Under the pieces are notes generated by a model that was not told the origin of the DNA, searched no databases, and saw only the letters and a list, made by a program, of their open reading frames with translations. From a marine group bacterium Sva0996 bin134 (GTDB lineage: Bacteria; Actinomycetota; Acidimicrobiia; Acidimicrobiales; Bin134), in assembly GCA_002239105.1 (NCBI GenBank), contig MPNQ01000022.1, positions 1 through 49,252 of the forward strand: DNA of 49,252 nucleotides, written 5' to 3'. Both the position numbers and the translations under genes were made by a program. Position 1 is the first letter of the stretch. Each line of letters begins with the position of its first letter. This document shows, piece by piece, positions 22,836 to 31,158 of this stretch.

Positions 22836-25259
22836 CTAGGTGAGCGCTCCGGTGGCGGCCAGGGCGGTGATCTCGTCGTCGGAGAATCCGAGGATCTCCG
22901 ACATCACCTGCTGGGTGTGCTCGCCCACCAGCGGGCCGGCCCGCCAGGGGCGGGCGGGGGTGGCAGAAAATAGGGTGACGGGGCCGTCGAAGGTCATCTT
23001 GCCGATGGCGCCGTGCTCAAGTTCGATGAAGAACCCCCGGGCCTCCAGGTTGGGGTCGGCGTAGAAGTCGCTGGCCCGCAGGGCCACATAGGCGGGAACG
23101 CCCGCTTCCCGCAGCTCTTCGGCAGCCTCGAAGCCGTCGCGGGTGCTGAACCAGGCCGACAGAATATCTTCGGCGTTGGCCTGGTCGAGATCACACCATC
23201 GGTCGTCCACTATGAGCAGATCAGGCACCACCATTGTCAACCCGTCCCACTGCTCGTCGGTCTCCACCGCCACCGCGCAAAAGCGCTCGACGCCAGCAGT
23301 GCGGTACACGCCTTGGGGGGCGGCCCGGTCGCAGTCCAACCCGGCCTGGGTGCGCACCCGGCCGCTGTCGCGGTACTCCAGCACCAGCGGGGCCAAGAAG
23401 TGGATGGAGGCCTCGATCTGCGACAGGTCGATGTACTGGCCCTGCCCGGTGCGGTTGCGGTGGTGCAGGGCGGCGCCGAGGGCAGAGAGGGCGTAGCGGG
23501 GGGAGATGAAGTCGGTGTAGGCCCCCCAGGGCGGGTGCGGCGGGCAGTCGGGCCAGCCGGTTATGGCGGTGAAACCGCCCAGGCAGGCCCCGTGCAGGCC
23601 GAAGCCGGTGTGGCGGGCCTCGGGGCCGGTCTGGCCCCGCATGCAGCTCGACAGCATCACCGCACCGGGGTTGAGGGCTCTCACATGCTCGTAGCCGAAG
23701 CCCAGGCGGGCGGCGGTGCCGGGGGTGTAGTTCTCCACCACCACATCGGCCCACTTGATCATCCGGTCGATCACCGCGGCGGCCTCGGGGACGGTGAAGT
23801 TGAGCCCCAGGCCGAGCTTCGACTGGTTCATGTTGGCCATGGGGTGCCCGGCGCTCATGGGCGAGGCGTGGGGCAGATGGGGCGGGATCCAGCGCAAGGT
23901 GTCGAGGCGGGCCTCGGTCTCCACCCGAATCACGGTGGCCCCCAGGTTGGCCAGGTCTTTGGAGATCAGCGGCCCGGCCGCGATCCACGACAGGTCGGCC
24001 ACCTTCAAACCCTCGAACAGCGGTCCCCGGGGAGCGGCCGGCACTCGGGGGGGCGGGGGGCGCGTGAGATCCGAGATGAGGCTGTCGAGCAGTTCCTGGT
24101 GCTGGCCCAACGCAGGGGCGGGGTGGCGGTAGGCGATGGGGGTGGCCGACATCTTGGCGAACGGCCCGGCGTGAAGGGCACCTCCCACCTCCACCCAGAA
24201 GTCCCGGGCGGCCAGCTGGGGGTCGGCAGCCAGATGGGCCGACGTGTAGCAGGGGGCCACCAGCATCTTGCCGGCCACCGCGTGCTCTTGGATCTCGCCC
24301 TGCGTCTTGGTCTTGATGAACTCCAGCATCTGGCCCAAGGCCCGGTTGGCGTCGTCTTTCGACAGCGTCTCGTCGCCCAGCATCTCGAGATAGCGCTCCC
24401 AGTCAACCTCGGCCAAGTCGTCGTCGAGCGCGCCCTCCCCGATCACCCAGGCCATGAGCGACTTCATCCCCCGGTTGCCCTGCTCGCCCAGCACGAGCGT
24501 CATGCCCACATAGCCATCGGCGCAGGGCTCGATGAACGGCATCCGCACACCGGGCACGATCTCGGGGTGGGTGACGTCGGCCCGGTCGTCGCCCCGGCCG
24601 GGGAAGTCTTGGCCCAAAGCGGCGTAGCTGGTGATCGACATCAGCGACCACATCACCGCGGCCTGCATGGAGCTGTCGAGGTGCTGGCCCACGCCGCTGC
24701 GGTCGCGCTCGTACAGCGCCATGATGGCGTCGGCGGCGGCCTGCATAGCGCCCAAGAACGACGTCTCGGGGTAGCCCACCGGGGTGGGCACCCGGTCGTG
24801 GTCGCCCTGCATGGCCAGCAGACCGCCAGCGGCCGACAGGGTGAGGTCGGTCATGGGCACGGTTGCGTCGGGGGTTCCGGCCCCGAAGGGGGTCACCGAC
24901 ACGTAGATCAGCGCGGGGTTCACCATATCCAGGTTGTCGGGGCCGACGTTGCGGCTGGTCATGTAGCCGGGGGCGTATGACTCCACCAGGATGTCGGCAT
25001 CCGCCACCAGGGTTCGGAGATGATCCTGGCCCACGAAGGTGTCGATGTCGCACACCACGCTGTGCTTGCCCAGGCCCCACGCCTCCCAGAACAGCGAGCG
25101 GCCGTCTTGGGCGAACGGCGGGGTGGTGCGGGCGTCGCACCCGCCGGGGGGCTCGACTTTGATCACCTCGGCCCCGAGATCGGCCAGGGTCTTGCCGGTG
25201 GCCTCGGCCATCCGGGTGGTCAGATCGAGCACTCTGATGCCGTCAAGGGCGCCGCTCAT
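22836..25259 (-). CDS. Two CaiB/BaiF-type (class III) CoA-transferase domains in one chain
   Basis: 807 residues made of two full-size CaiB domains. Domain 1 (about 1-385) begins LDGIRVLDLTTRMAEATGKT and has LADLGAEVIKVEPPGG; domain 2 (about 395-800) begins FEGLKVADLSWIAAGPLISK and has LANLGATVIRVETEA. Later segments typical of the fold are present in both (LVESYAPGYM; VENYTPGTAARLGFGYEHV). Usual family members are single-domain homodimers of about 400 residues, so this is a fused pseudo-dimer. The enzyme should move CoA between carboxylic acids, activating a substrate for the pathway encoded around it. Confidence 0.9.
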   Translation of the reverse strand: MSGALDGIRVLDLTTRMAEATGKTLADLGAEVIKVEPPGGCDARTTPPFAQDGRSLFWEAWGLGKHSVVCDIDTFVGQDHLRTLVADADILVESYAPGYMTSRNVGPDNLDMVNPALIYVSVTPFGAGTPDATVPMTDLTLSAAGGLLAMQGDHDRVPTPVGYPETSFLGAMQAAADAIMALYERDRSGVGQHLDSSMQAAVMWSLMSITSYAALGQDFPGRGDDRADVTHPEIVPGVRMPFIEPCADGYVGMTLVLGEQGNRGMKSLMAWVIGEGALDDDLAEVDWERYLEMLGDETLSKDDANRALGQMLEFIKTKTQGEIQEHAVAGKMLVAPCYTSAHLAADPQLAARDFWVEVGGALHAGPFAKMSATPIAYRHPAPALGQHQELLDSLISDLTRPPPPRVPAAPRGPLFEGLKVADLSWIAAGPLISKDLANLGATVIRVETEARLDTLRWIPPHLPHASPMSAGHPMANMNQSKLGLGLNFTVPEAAAVIDRMIKWADVVVENYTPGTAARLGFGYEHVRALNPGAVMLSSCMRGQTGPEARHTGFGLHGACLGGFTAITGWPDCPPHPPWGAYTDFISPRYALSALGAALHHRNRTGQGQYIDLSQIEASIHFLAPLVLEYRDSGRVRTQAGLDCDRAAPQGVYRTAGVERFCAVAVETDEQWDGLTMVVPDLLIVDDRWCDLDQANAEDILSAWFSTRDGFEAAEELREAGVPAYVALRASDFYADPNLEARGFFIELEHGAIGKMTFDGPVTLFSATPARPWRAGPLVGEHTQQVMSEILGFSDDEITALAATGALT

Positions 25260-25286
25260 CGCCTCGCCTCCGGTTCTCGCCGAGCC

Positions 25287-26024
25287 TCAGCCCGACAGCA
25301 GGTTGGGGTCGCGGCGCAGCTCGGCTCGCACCATGGCCTCCCAGAAGCCGATGAAGTTGTCGCCCTGGCTGCGCTTCATCATCTGCACGTAGCTCTCGGG
25401 CAAAACGGGCGACAGCTCGCCGCCGGCCGCCCGGATATGCCAGGCCCGCTGGCAGCGCTGCTCAAGGGCCACCGCCCGCTGGTGTACGGCCCTAGCCGAG
25501 TTGCCCAGCACGAACACGCCGTGGCCGGCTAGCAAGGCCAGCTCGGCGTCGCCCATCTTCACACAGGCGCTGCGGGCCGAGGCGGGGTCGTTGACCGCCC
25601 CGTCGTACTCGTCCACCAGCACCAGCTCGCCGCCGCCCAGCGAAGACGACTGGTCCATGGCCGGGGGCACCTCGGCCATGTCGGCCCACACGGTGCCGTA
25701 CAGGGGGTGGTTGTGCATGGCCCAGTCGACCCCGGGGCGGAGCTTGTGCAATTCCAGGTGCAGCGGGATGCCGGGGGGCACCGGCCAGTCGCCCTCCACC
25801 ACGTTGCCGTCGAGGTCGATGCGGATCACCTGGCTGGGGTGCAACTCGTCCCAGGTGATGAGCCACGGGTTGCACAGCAAGGTGCCGTCGCCCATGTTGA
25901 CGGTGATGTGGCCGGCCAAATGGTCGTTGTAACCCTCGTTCCACAGGCACCGGGCCAAGAGCACCAGCTCCTCGGCGGTGGACAGATCGGGGATCAGCTT
26001 CTCGGCAGTGGGGGTGAAAGCCAT
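25287..26024 (-). CDS. Class II aldolase/adducin-family protein
   Basis: 245 residues with GYNDHLAGHITVNMGDG, WAMHNHPLYGTVWAD (metal His pair) and LLAGHGVFVLGNSAR (third His). It differs clearly from the aldolase at 7910-8629, whose equivalents are IHTHSHY and NHGACF. ATG 26024 is chosen since the longer frame upstream has no coding sense. First gene of the minus-strand catabolic operon; the 162 to 195 bases to the divergent DUF5318 gene hold the promoter region. Confidence 0.9.
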   Translation of the reverse strand: MAFTPTAEKLIPDLSTAEELVLLARCLWNEGYNDHLAGHITVNMGDGTLLCNPWLITWDELHPSQVIRIDLDGNVVEGDWPVPPGIPLHLELHKLRPGVDWAMHNHPLYGTVWADMAEVPPAMDQSSSLGGGELVLVDEYDGAVNDPASARSACVKMGDAELALLAGHGVFVLGNSARAVHQRAVALEQRCQRAWHIRAAGGELSPVLPESYVQMMKRSQGDNFIGFWEAMVRAELRRDPNLLSG

Positions 26025-26137
26025 GGCCTCACAGTAGCGGGCGAGGACGACAGTTGGCCCTGCCGCAGAGTAGGAGGGCCGCGGGCCGCAGAGCCGCCGG
26101 GCCGGCCTCCCGCCCTCCCGCCGCAAGACCAAAACCG

Positions 26138-26158
26138 CCGGATTATAGCGGAATCCGG
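26138..26158. promoter_or_regulatory. 7-7-7 inverted repeat in a divergent intergenic region
   Basis: CCGGATT (26138-26144) and AATCCGG (26152-26158), separated by 7 bases, lie between the catabolic operon (minus) and the DUF5318 gene (plus). TATAG-like sequence falls inside. It could be an operator for either gene; no regulator gene is adjacent. Confidence 0.35.
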
Positions 26159-26218
26159 CCAGATCGGGTCGGCCAAAAGAACGGCATGAGGCTTGACGTA
26201 TGTGGCTACTCTTTCGCC

Positions 26219-26614
26219 ATGGCCGACTCGATGGCCGCAGCAGTAGGGGTTCAGCCCGAGCCCGCCTCAACGGTGGACTATCGGCTGGTGCGTGCCCATG
26301 TGCTGCAACGGCTGCTGGCCGGCACCCGGATGGCCGACGATCTGTGCGACGCCCATCCCGAGCTGTTGCGGGCCGGTCGGGAGGTGGGCACTCCGGCCGG
26401 GGAGCTGTGCCCGGTGTGCCAGGGGGAGGAGTTGGCCCTGGTGTCGTATGTGTTCGGGCCCCGGCTACCGGCCCACGGCCGCTGCATCAGCTACGCGGCG
26501 GAGATCTCCAAGCTGGCCCGGCGCAAGGGCCGGTTCACCTGCTACGAGGTGGAGGTGTGCCCCGACTGCCGCTGGAACCACCTCCTGCGGAGCTACGTGC
26601 TGCAACCCTGCTGA
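26219..26614 (+). CDS. DUF5318 family protein, four-cysteine zinc-ribbon type
   Basis: 131 residues. Strongly patterned: VDYRLVRAHVLQRLLAG, DLCDAHPELLRAGREVG, CPVCQGEELALVSYVFG, GRCISYAAEISKLARR, FTCYEVEVCPDCRWNHLLRS. The CPVC and CPDC pairs should bind zinc. This arrangement matches DUF5318, a small family restricted to actinobacteria and of unknown function. ATG 26219 fits with a TACTCT hexamer 6 bases before it; ATG 26186 is an alternative. It stands alone between two minus-strand operons. Confidence 0.85.
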   Translation: MADSMAAAVGVQPEPASTVDYRLVRAHVLQRLLAGTRMADDLCDAHPELLRAGREVGTPAGELCPVCQGEELALVSYVFGPRLPAHGRCISYAAEISKLARRKGRFTCYEVEVCPDCRWNHLLRSYVLQPC

Positions 26615-26678
26615 TCGCCGCCAACCGACCCCAAGGGCGCTGATCGCCCCTGCTGAAGGCCCTCAGCAGTGCAGGCTG

Positions 26679-28076
26679 CTAGCGGGGCTGGGGCCAGAAG
26701 GGCTGGGCCTGCTCAAGCTGGGCGGCTAGCTGCAACAGCAGGGCCTCGGCGCCGAAGGGGGCGATGAAGTGGCTGCCCACAGTCAAGCCCTGGTCATCCC
26801 AGTGCAGCGGCACCGACATGGCCGGCTGGCCGGTGGCGTTGGCCATGGCGCAAAACGGGCTGTAGGCCCCCTGGCGGGCGCCCCACTCGGCCACATTGTC
26901 CTCGGTGGCCACCAGCTCGCCCAGCGGCGGCGGCACCCGGGCCAAGGTGGGGGTGAGCACCAGGTCGATCCCCGATTCGTGATAGTCGCCCATGCGCCGG
27001 CCCATCAGGTGGCTGTCGAGCACGGCCTGGGCGTAGTCGGGACCGGTGAGTTTGGCGCCCTGGGCGGCCAGCGAAGCGGCCACCGGCTCCAGGTCGTCGG
27101 CACCGGGGGGCCGCCCGCACTGGGCCTCCCGGCGCACCATCAGCGCGGCGATGTTGGAGGAGGTGATAACCCCCTGGGGGCCACCCATTCCCCGGCGCAC
27201 CGGCAAGTCGGCCTCTTCAAGCCGGTGGCCGAGCTGCTCGCACAGCGCCACCGCGGCGTCCAGCGCCCCCCGGGCGGTGGCGTCGAGCTCAATACCGTCG
27301 GCCGAGCCGTCCCACACCGCGATCCGCAGAGAGGGCGGCGGGGCGGCGATGGCCGCCTCAAACGTACCGTCGGGGGCAGGGGCCACATAGGGGTCGCCGG
27401 GGGCTAGGCCGGAGGTGAGGTCCAACAGCACGGCGCTGTCGCGCACCGAACGGGAGATCACATGGGTGCAGGAGTAGCCGCTCCACCCCTCGCCGGCGTC
27501 AGGGCCGAAGCTCACCCGGCCCCGGGTGGGCTTGAGCCCGAACAGCCCGCAGGCCGAAGAGGGGATGCGGATAGACCCGCCCCCGTCGGAGGCATGGGCC
27601 ACCGTCAGCATCCCCGAAGCCACCGCCGATGCGGCCCCGCCGCTGGAGCCGCCCGCGCTGCGGGACGGGTCGAGTGGATTGGCGCACGGGCCGAACAGGG
27701 CGGGCTCGGTGGTGGTCGACAGGCCGAGCTCGGGCGAGTTGGTGCGGCCCAAAAGCACCATCCCCGCCTCCCGGTAGCGGCGCACAACCTCGGCGTCGTG
27801 GTCGTCCACCGGACCATCCGCGAAGTACCGCGACCCGTGGGTGGTGACCGTGCCCCGCATGGCGAAGTGCAGGTCTTTGATGGCAAACGGCACCCCCCGC
27901 AGCCGCCCGTCGGCCGCCGGCTCGGGCTCAACGGCGGTGGTGATGGCGTTCAGCTCGGGGTTGCGCTCGTCGATGCGGGCCATAGTGGCCTCCAGCACCT
28001 CGGCCTCCGACACCTCGCCGACCCGAATGGCATCGGCCAGCCCTACCGCATCACTCTGGTCCAACAAGTCGTCCAT
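26679..28076 (-). CDS. Amidase (amidase-signature family)
   Basis: 465 residues with the Ser-Ser-Lys catalytic system: Lys67 in VPFAIKDLH, the Gly-Ser loop AGGSSGGAAS (Ser144/145) and Ser168 in DGGGSIRIPSS. Also NSPELGLSTTT and GPCANPLDPSRS before the loop. These enzymes hydrolyse amide bonds of diverse carboxamides. GatA is unlikely because no gatB/gatC neighbours are seen and the sequence ends soon after the catalytic core. ATG 28076 (MDDLLDQ) is chosen. It diverges from panB. Confidence 0.9.
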   Translation of the reverse strand: MDDLLDQSDAVGLADAIRVGEVSEAEVLEATMARIDERNPELNAITTAVEPEPAADGRLRGVPFAIKDLHFAMRGTVTTHGSRYFADGPVDDHDAEVVRRYREAGMVLLGRTNSPELGLSTTTEPALFGPCANPLDPSRSAGGSSGGAASAVASGMLTVAHASDGGGSIRIPSSACGLFGLKPTRGRVSFGPDAGEGWSGYSCTHVISRSVRDSAVLLDLTSGLAPGDPYVAPAPDGTFEAAIAAPPPSLRIAVWDGSADGIELDATARGALDAAVALCEQLGHRLEEADLPVRRGMGGPQGVITSSNIAALMVRREAQCGRPPGADDLEPVAASLAAQGAKLTGPDYAQAVLDSHLMGRRMGDYHESGIDLVLTPTLARVPPPLGELVATEDNVAEWGARQGAYSPFCAMANATGQPAMSVPLHWDDQGLTVGSHFIAPFGAEALLLQLAAQLEQAQPFWPQPR

Positions 28077-28206
28077 GGCCCCGAACCTAGTAGCCCAACC
28101 GCGGGCCAATGCAGGCGAGGGGTTGGCACGGGGGCAAAGGCGGTGGACTAGAGTAAGGGGCGACCGCCGGCAGCATAAATGCGCTGGACGGGGAAGGAGA
28201 ACAACG

Positions 28207-29061
28207 ATGGGCACCAAGCTCTCCGCGCCGGCTATCTCTAGGCGAAAGACAAGCCAAGGGGCCGACCCCCTAGTCATGCTCACCGCCTACGACGCTCCCA
28301 GCGCTCGCATGGCCGACGAAGCGGGCGCCGACATCATTCTGGTGGGCGACTCGGTGGCCATGGTTGTGCTGGGCCACGACGACACCATGAGCGTGACCGT
28401 CGACGAGATGGCCCACCACACCGCCGCGGTGGCCCGCACCCGCCCCAAGGCGATGGTGGTGGCCGACATGCCATGGATGAGCTACCACGTCTCGGTGGCC
28501 GACACGGTGATCAACGCGGCCAAGCTGGTGCGAGCCGGCGCCCAGGCTCTGAAGCTGGAGGGCGGCTCGGAGCGGGTGCCGATGATCGAGGCCATCGTGT
28601 CGGCCCAGGTGCCGGTTATGGGCCATCTGGGGCTCACCCCGCAGTCGATGCTGGCCCAAGGCGGCTACCGGGTGCAGGGCAAGAGCAGCGAGGCGGCGCT
28701 GGGCCTGGTGGCCGACGCCAAGGCGCTGGCCCACGCCGGATGCTTCGCCATCGTGTTAGAGGGGATGCCGGCCGCGGTGGGCCAGATGATCACCGATGCG
28801 GTGGACGTGTCCACCATCGGCATCGGTGCCGGCGGCCACTGCGACGGCCAGGTGCTGGTGTTCCACGACGTTTTGGGCCTGGAAACCAGGATGCTCCCCC
28901 GGTTCGTGCGCCGCTACGCCACCCTGCACGACGACGGCGTGGACGCCTTGGGCCGATTTGCCGCCGATGTGCGCTCTGGGGCGTTCCCCGATCTCGCCGA
29001 GTGCTACGAGATGAACCCCGACGAGGAGATGGCGTTGGGCCTCTACGGCCACACCGGGTAG
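28207..29061 (+). CDS. panB: 3-methyl-2-oxobutanoate hydroxymethyltransferase
   Basis: 284 residues. Ketopantoate is made from 2-oxoisovalerate and methylenetetrahydrofolate, the first committed step of pantothenate and coenzyme A synthesis, in the cytoplasm. Family stretches: LTAYDAPSARMADEAGADII, LVGDSVAMVVLGHDDT (metal-binding Asp), VVADMPWMSY, GAQALKLEGG, VMGHLGLTPQS and VLEGMPAAVG. GGGAAGGAG precedes ATG 28207. A weak promoter candidate, TTGGCA (28123) and TAGAGT (28149), has a long 20-base spacer. Other pan genes are not in the window. Confidence 0.95.
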   Translation: MGTKLSAPAISRRKTSQGADPLVMLTAYDAPSARMADEAGADIILVGDSVAMVVLGHDDTMSVTVDEMAHHTAAVARTRPKAMVVADMPWMSYHVSVADTVINAAKLVRAGAQALKLEGGSERVPMIEAIVSAQVPVMGHLGLTPQSMLAQGGYRVQGKSSEAALGLVADAKALAHAGCFAIVLEGMPAAVGQMITDAVDVSTIGIGAGGHCDGQVLVFHDVLGLETRMLPRFVRRYATLHDDGVDALGRFAADVRSGAFPDLAECYEMNPDEEMALGLYGHTG

Positions 29062-29085
29062 AGTTCCGGTTGCAACAGAGGCCCT

Positions 29086-29117
29086 GCCCCTTAATCGGGG
29101 CCCCGGTTCGTACCGGG
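29086..29117 (+). promoter_or_regulatory. Two adjacent hairpins in the rpsF leader
   Basis: GCCCC (29086-29090) pairs with GGGGC (29097-29101) around TTAATC, and CCCGGT (29102-29107) pairs with ACCGGG (29112-29117) around TCGT. They end 22 bases before the rpsF start, just before its ribosome binding site. In many bacteria the rpsF leader carries a hairpin bound by the S6:S18 complex to repress the operon; this may be such an element, or the panB terminator. Neither has a U tract. Confidence 0.4.
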
Positions 29118-29139
29118 TCCATAGGGAGGTGAGCTCGCC

Positions 29140-29484
29140 ATGCGGGCATACGAATTGATGATCATCATGGACGCGGGTGTCGAAGAGTCCGACGTGGCCG
29201 CCCGCATCGAACAGGTCACCGAGGACATCGTGGCCCACGGCGGCGAGGTGAAGACCGAGGACCGGTGGGGCAAGCGACGCTTCGCCTACGAGATCAACCA
29301 TCAGCAAGAGGGCTATTACCTGGTCCTCGAATTCGTGTCCGGGGCGCGCGAGATGGGATCTATGGAACGCCCCCTACGACTCGCGGACGATGTGGTCCGC
29401 CACAAGCTGATCCGTCTGCCCGACAACGAGGCCGCCCGACGCGGCCTGCTGGGTGACGGTGCCCCCCTGGCTGCGGCCGGGTAA
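29140..29484 (+). CDS. rpsF: 30S ribosomal protein bS6
   Basis: 114 residues: MRAYELMIIMDAGVEESDV, then the typical GGEVKTEDRWGKRRFAYEIN and YYLVLEFVSGAREM, with RLADDVVRHKLIRLPD at the end. Binds bS18 in the central domain of the small subunit. A strong GGGAGGTGAG site precedes the ATG. First gene of the conserved rpsF-ssb-rpsR-rplI order. Confidence 0.97.
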   Translation: MRAYELMIIMDAGVEESDVAARIEQVTEDIVAHGGEVKTEDRWGKRRFAYEINHQQEGYYLVLEFVSGAREMGSMERPLRLADDVVRHKLIRLPDNEAARRGLLGDGAPLAAAG

Positions 29485-29501
29485 TTCAAGGAGACACAGA
29501 A

Positions 29502-30032
29502 ATGGCTTTTGACAATACGGTGACCGTCACCGGGAACATCACCAGAGATCCGGAGCTTCGATTCACCCCCGGCGGCAGCGCGGTGGCCACCTTCGGCCTC
29601 GCCTGGAACCGGCGCTGGCAGAACCGGCAGACCAACGAGACCGAAGAGCAGGTGTCGTTCTTCGACGTGACCTGCTGGAACACCCTGGCCGAAAACGTGA
29701 GCGAGAGCCTGGTGAAGGGCAACCGGGTGATCGTCAGCGGTCGGATGGAGCAGCGGTCGTGGGAGACCCAAGACGGCGATCGGCGCTCCAAGATCGAGAT
29801 CATCGCCGATGAGGTGTCGCCCAGCCTGCGGTGGGCCACCGTCGAGGTGATCCGCAACGAGCGGCGCGACGGCGGTGGCGGCGGCGGTGGTCGCGACAGC
29901 GGCGGCGGACGCGATGGGGGCGGCGGCGGACGCGATGGGGGCGGCGGCGGCCGCCACCAGGGCGGCGGGGGCGGGCGCCCTCCCCGTGGCAACCAGGCGC
30001 CCGACTACGAAGTCGATGAGGAGCCGTTCTAA
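29502..30032 (+). CDS. ssb: Single-stranded DNA-binding protein
   Basis: 176 residues: an OB fold in about 1-115 ([69 protein letters not shown]), a long Gly/Arg/Asp-rich linker (about 120-165), and an acidic tip ending DEEPF that matches the partner-binding C-terminus of SSB proteins. The linker is encoded by GC-rich repetitive codons. Its stop and the rpsR start share a base (TAATG). Confidence 0.97.
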   Translation: MAFDNTVTVTGNITRDPELRFTPGGSAVATFGLAWNRRWQNRQTNETEEQVSFFDVTCWNTLAENVSESLVKGNRVIVSGRMEQRSWETQDGDRRSKIEIIADEVSPSLRWATVEVIRNERRDGGGGGGGRDSGGGRDGGGGGRDGGGGGRHQGGGGGRPPRGNQAPDYEVDEEPF

Positions 30033-30556
30033 TGGGCAAGGGACCGAAGAAGCCGAAGGCCAAAGAGGGCGGGCGGCGCCGCAAGAAGAAGGTCAGCGTG
30101 CTCACCCAAGAGCGCATCGACTACGTGGACTGGAAAGACATCAACCTGCTGCGGCGGTTCATGTCCGACCGGGCCAAGATCCGGGCCCGCCAGGTGACCG
30201 GCAACAACCAGCAGCAGCAGAAGGAAATCGCCCAAGCCATCAAGAACGCCCGCGAGATGGCGCTATTGCCCTACAACAACCGGATCACCACCCAGCGCAG
30301 CGCGTCGCGATCGCGCGACGACAACCGCATCGACGGGCCGGTCCCCCAGCCCACGGCCCCGCCGCCCAGCATGAGGGGGCCCGGTGAGGGCGACGACGAC
30401 GAGCAAGAGGCCGTGGAAATGGCCGGCGAAGGCGCCCCTATGGAGTTTTCCGCCGAGGAGTCGTCCGCTCCCGAAGCTTCTGCCCCCGAGGCTGACGTCG
30501 AGGAAGCGGCTACCCCAGAGGCACCCGAGGCCACCGAGGAGGAATCGGTGTCATGA
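30032..30556 (+). CDS. rpsR: 30S ribosomal protein bS18 with long acidic tail
   Basis: 174 residues, about twice the usual length. Residues about 15-90 are bS18 ([52 protein letters not shown]). No cysteines, so the zinc-free form. After residue 90 comes a low-complexity tail rich in Glu, Ala, Pro and Ser, encoded in the same frame with no frameshift sign, overlapping the rplI start by 4 bases (ATGA). The tail is conserved in operon layout only; its role is unknown. Confidence 0.93.
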   Translation: MGKGPKKPKAKEGGRRRKKKVSVLTQERIDYVDWKDINLLRRFMSDRAKIRARQVTGNNQQQQKEIAQAIKNAREMALLPYNNRITTQRSASRSRDDNRIDGPVPQPTAPPPSMRGPGEGDDDEQEAVEMAGEGAPMEFSAEESSAPEASAPEADVEEAATPEAPEATEEESVS

Positions 30557-30999
30557 AGGTGGTGTTGCGCGACAACGTGGATGCCCTAGGCAAAAAAGGC
30601 GATGTTGTGGAGGTGGCCGACGGCTACGCCCGCAATTACCTGATCCCGGCGGGCAAGGCGTTCAAGTCGTCGCCGGGGGCCGAGCGCCAAGCCGAGCGCA
30701 TGCGCAAGTCTCGCGAGCTGAAAGATGCCAAGGAGCTGGCCGAGGCCCAGGAAATGGCCTCCCGGCTGGTGTCCACGCCCATCCACATCGCGGCCCGGGC
30801 CGGTACCGAGGGCAAGCTGTTCGGGTCGGTCACCAGCGCCGACATCGTGCGGGCAGTGGCCGAGCAGGCCAACATTATGTTGGAGCGCAGGTCGATTCAG
30901 TCCGACGGAATCAAAGAACTGGGCAGCCATCTGGTGACGGCCAAGCCCCACCCCGAGGTGGAATTCCCCATCACCGTCGAGGTAATCGCCGCCGAGTGA
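30553..30999 (+). CDS. rplI: 50S ribosomal protein bL9
   Basis: 148 residues: [35 protein letters not shown] in the N-terminal domain, a long connecting helix, and the C-terminal domain ([39 protein letters not shown]). Standard length. Coupled to rpsR by ATGA. The 159 bases to dnaB hold no recognised gene. Confidence 0.97.
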   Translation: MKVVLRDNVDALGKKGDVVEVADGYARNYLIPAGKAFKSSPGAERQAERMRKSRELKDAKELAEAQEMASRLVSTPIHIAARAGTEGKLFGSVTSADIVRAVAEQANIMLERRSIQSDGIKELGSHLVTAKPHPEVEFPITVEVIAAE

Positions 31000-31158
31000 C
31001 CCCGGGGAAGCCGTCTTTGGTAAATCCCCAGGATATACCGCGTTTTCCACCGGGTTTCCCCTAGCGTTAAACATCGCGTCTTTGCCACAGTAGACAACCG
31101 TGGAACGCGGAGGGGCCCGATCAAGTTGTCACCGGTCGTCGGTAGTGTGGGCGCAGCT

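Noticed and set aside
23013..24980. 655-codon plus-strand frame
   Set aside because: Antisense shadow of the tandem CaiB gene.
31000..31158. Possible DnaA boxes before dnaB (TTTTCCACC)
   Set aside because: Only one weak match to TTATCCACA and no cluster, so no origin is claimed.
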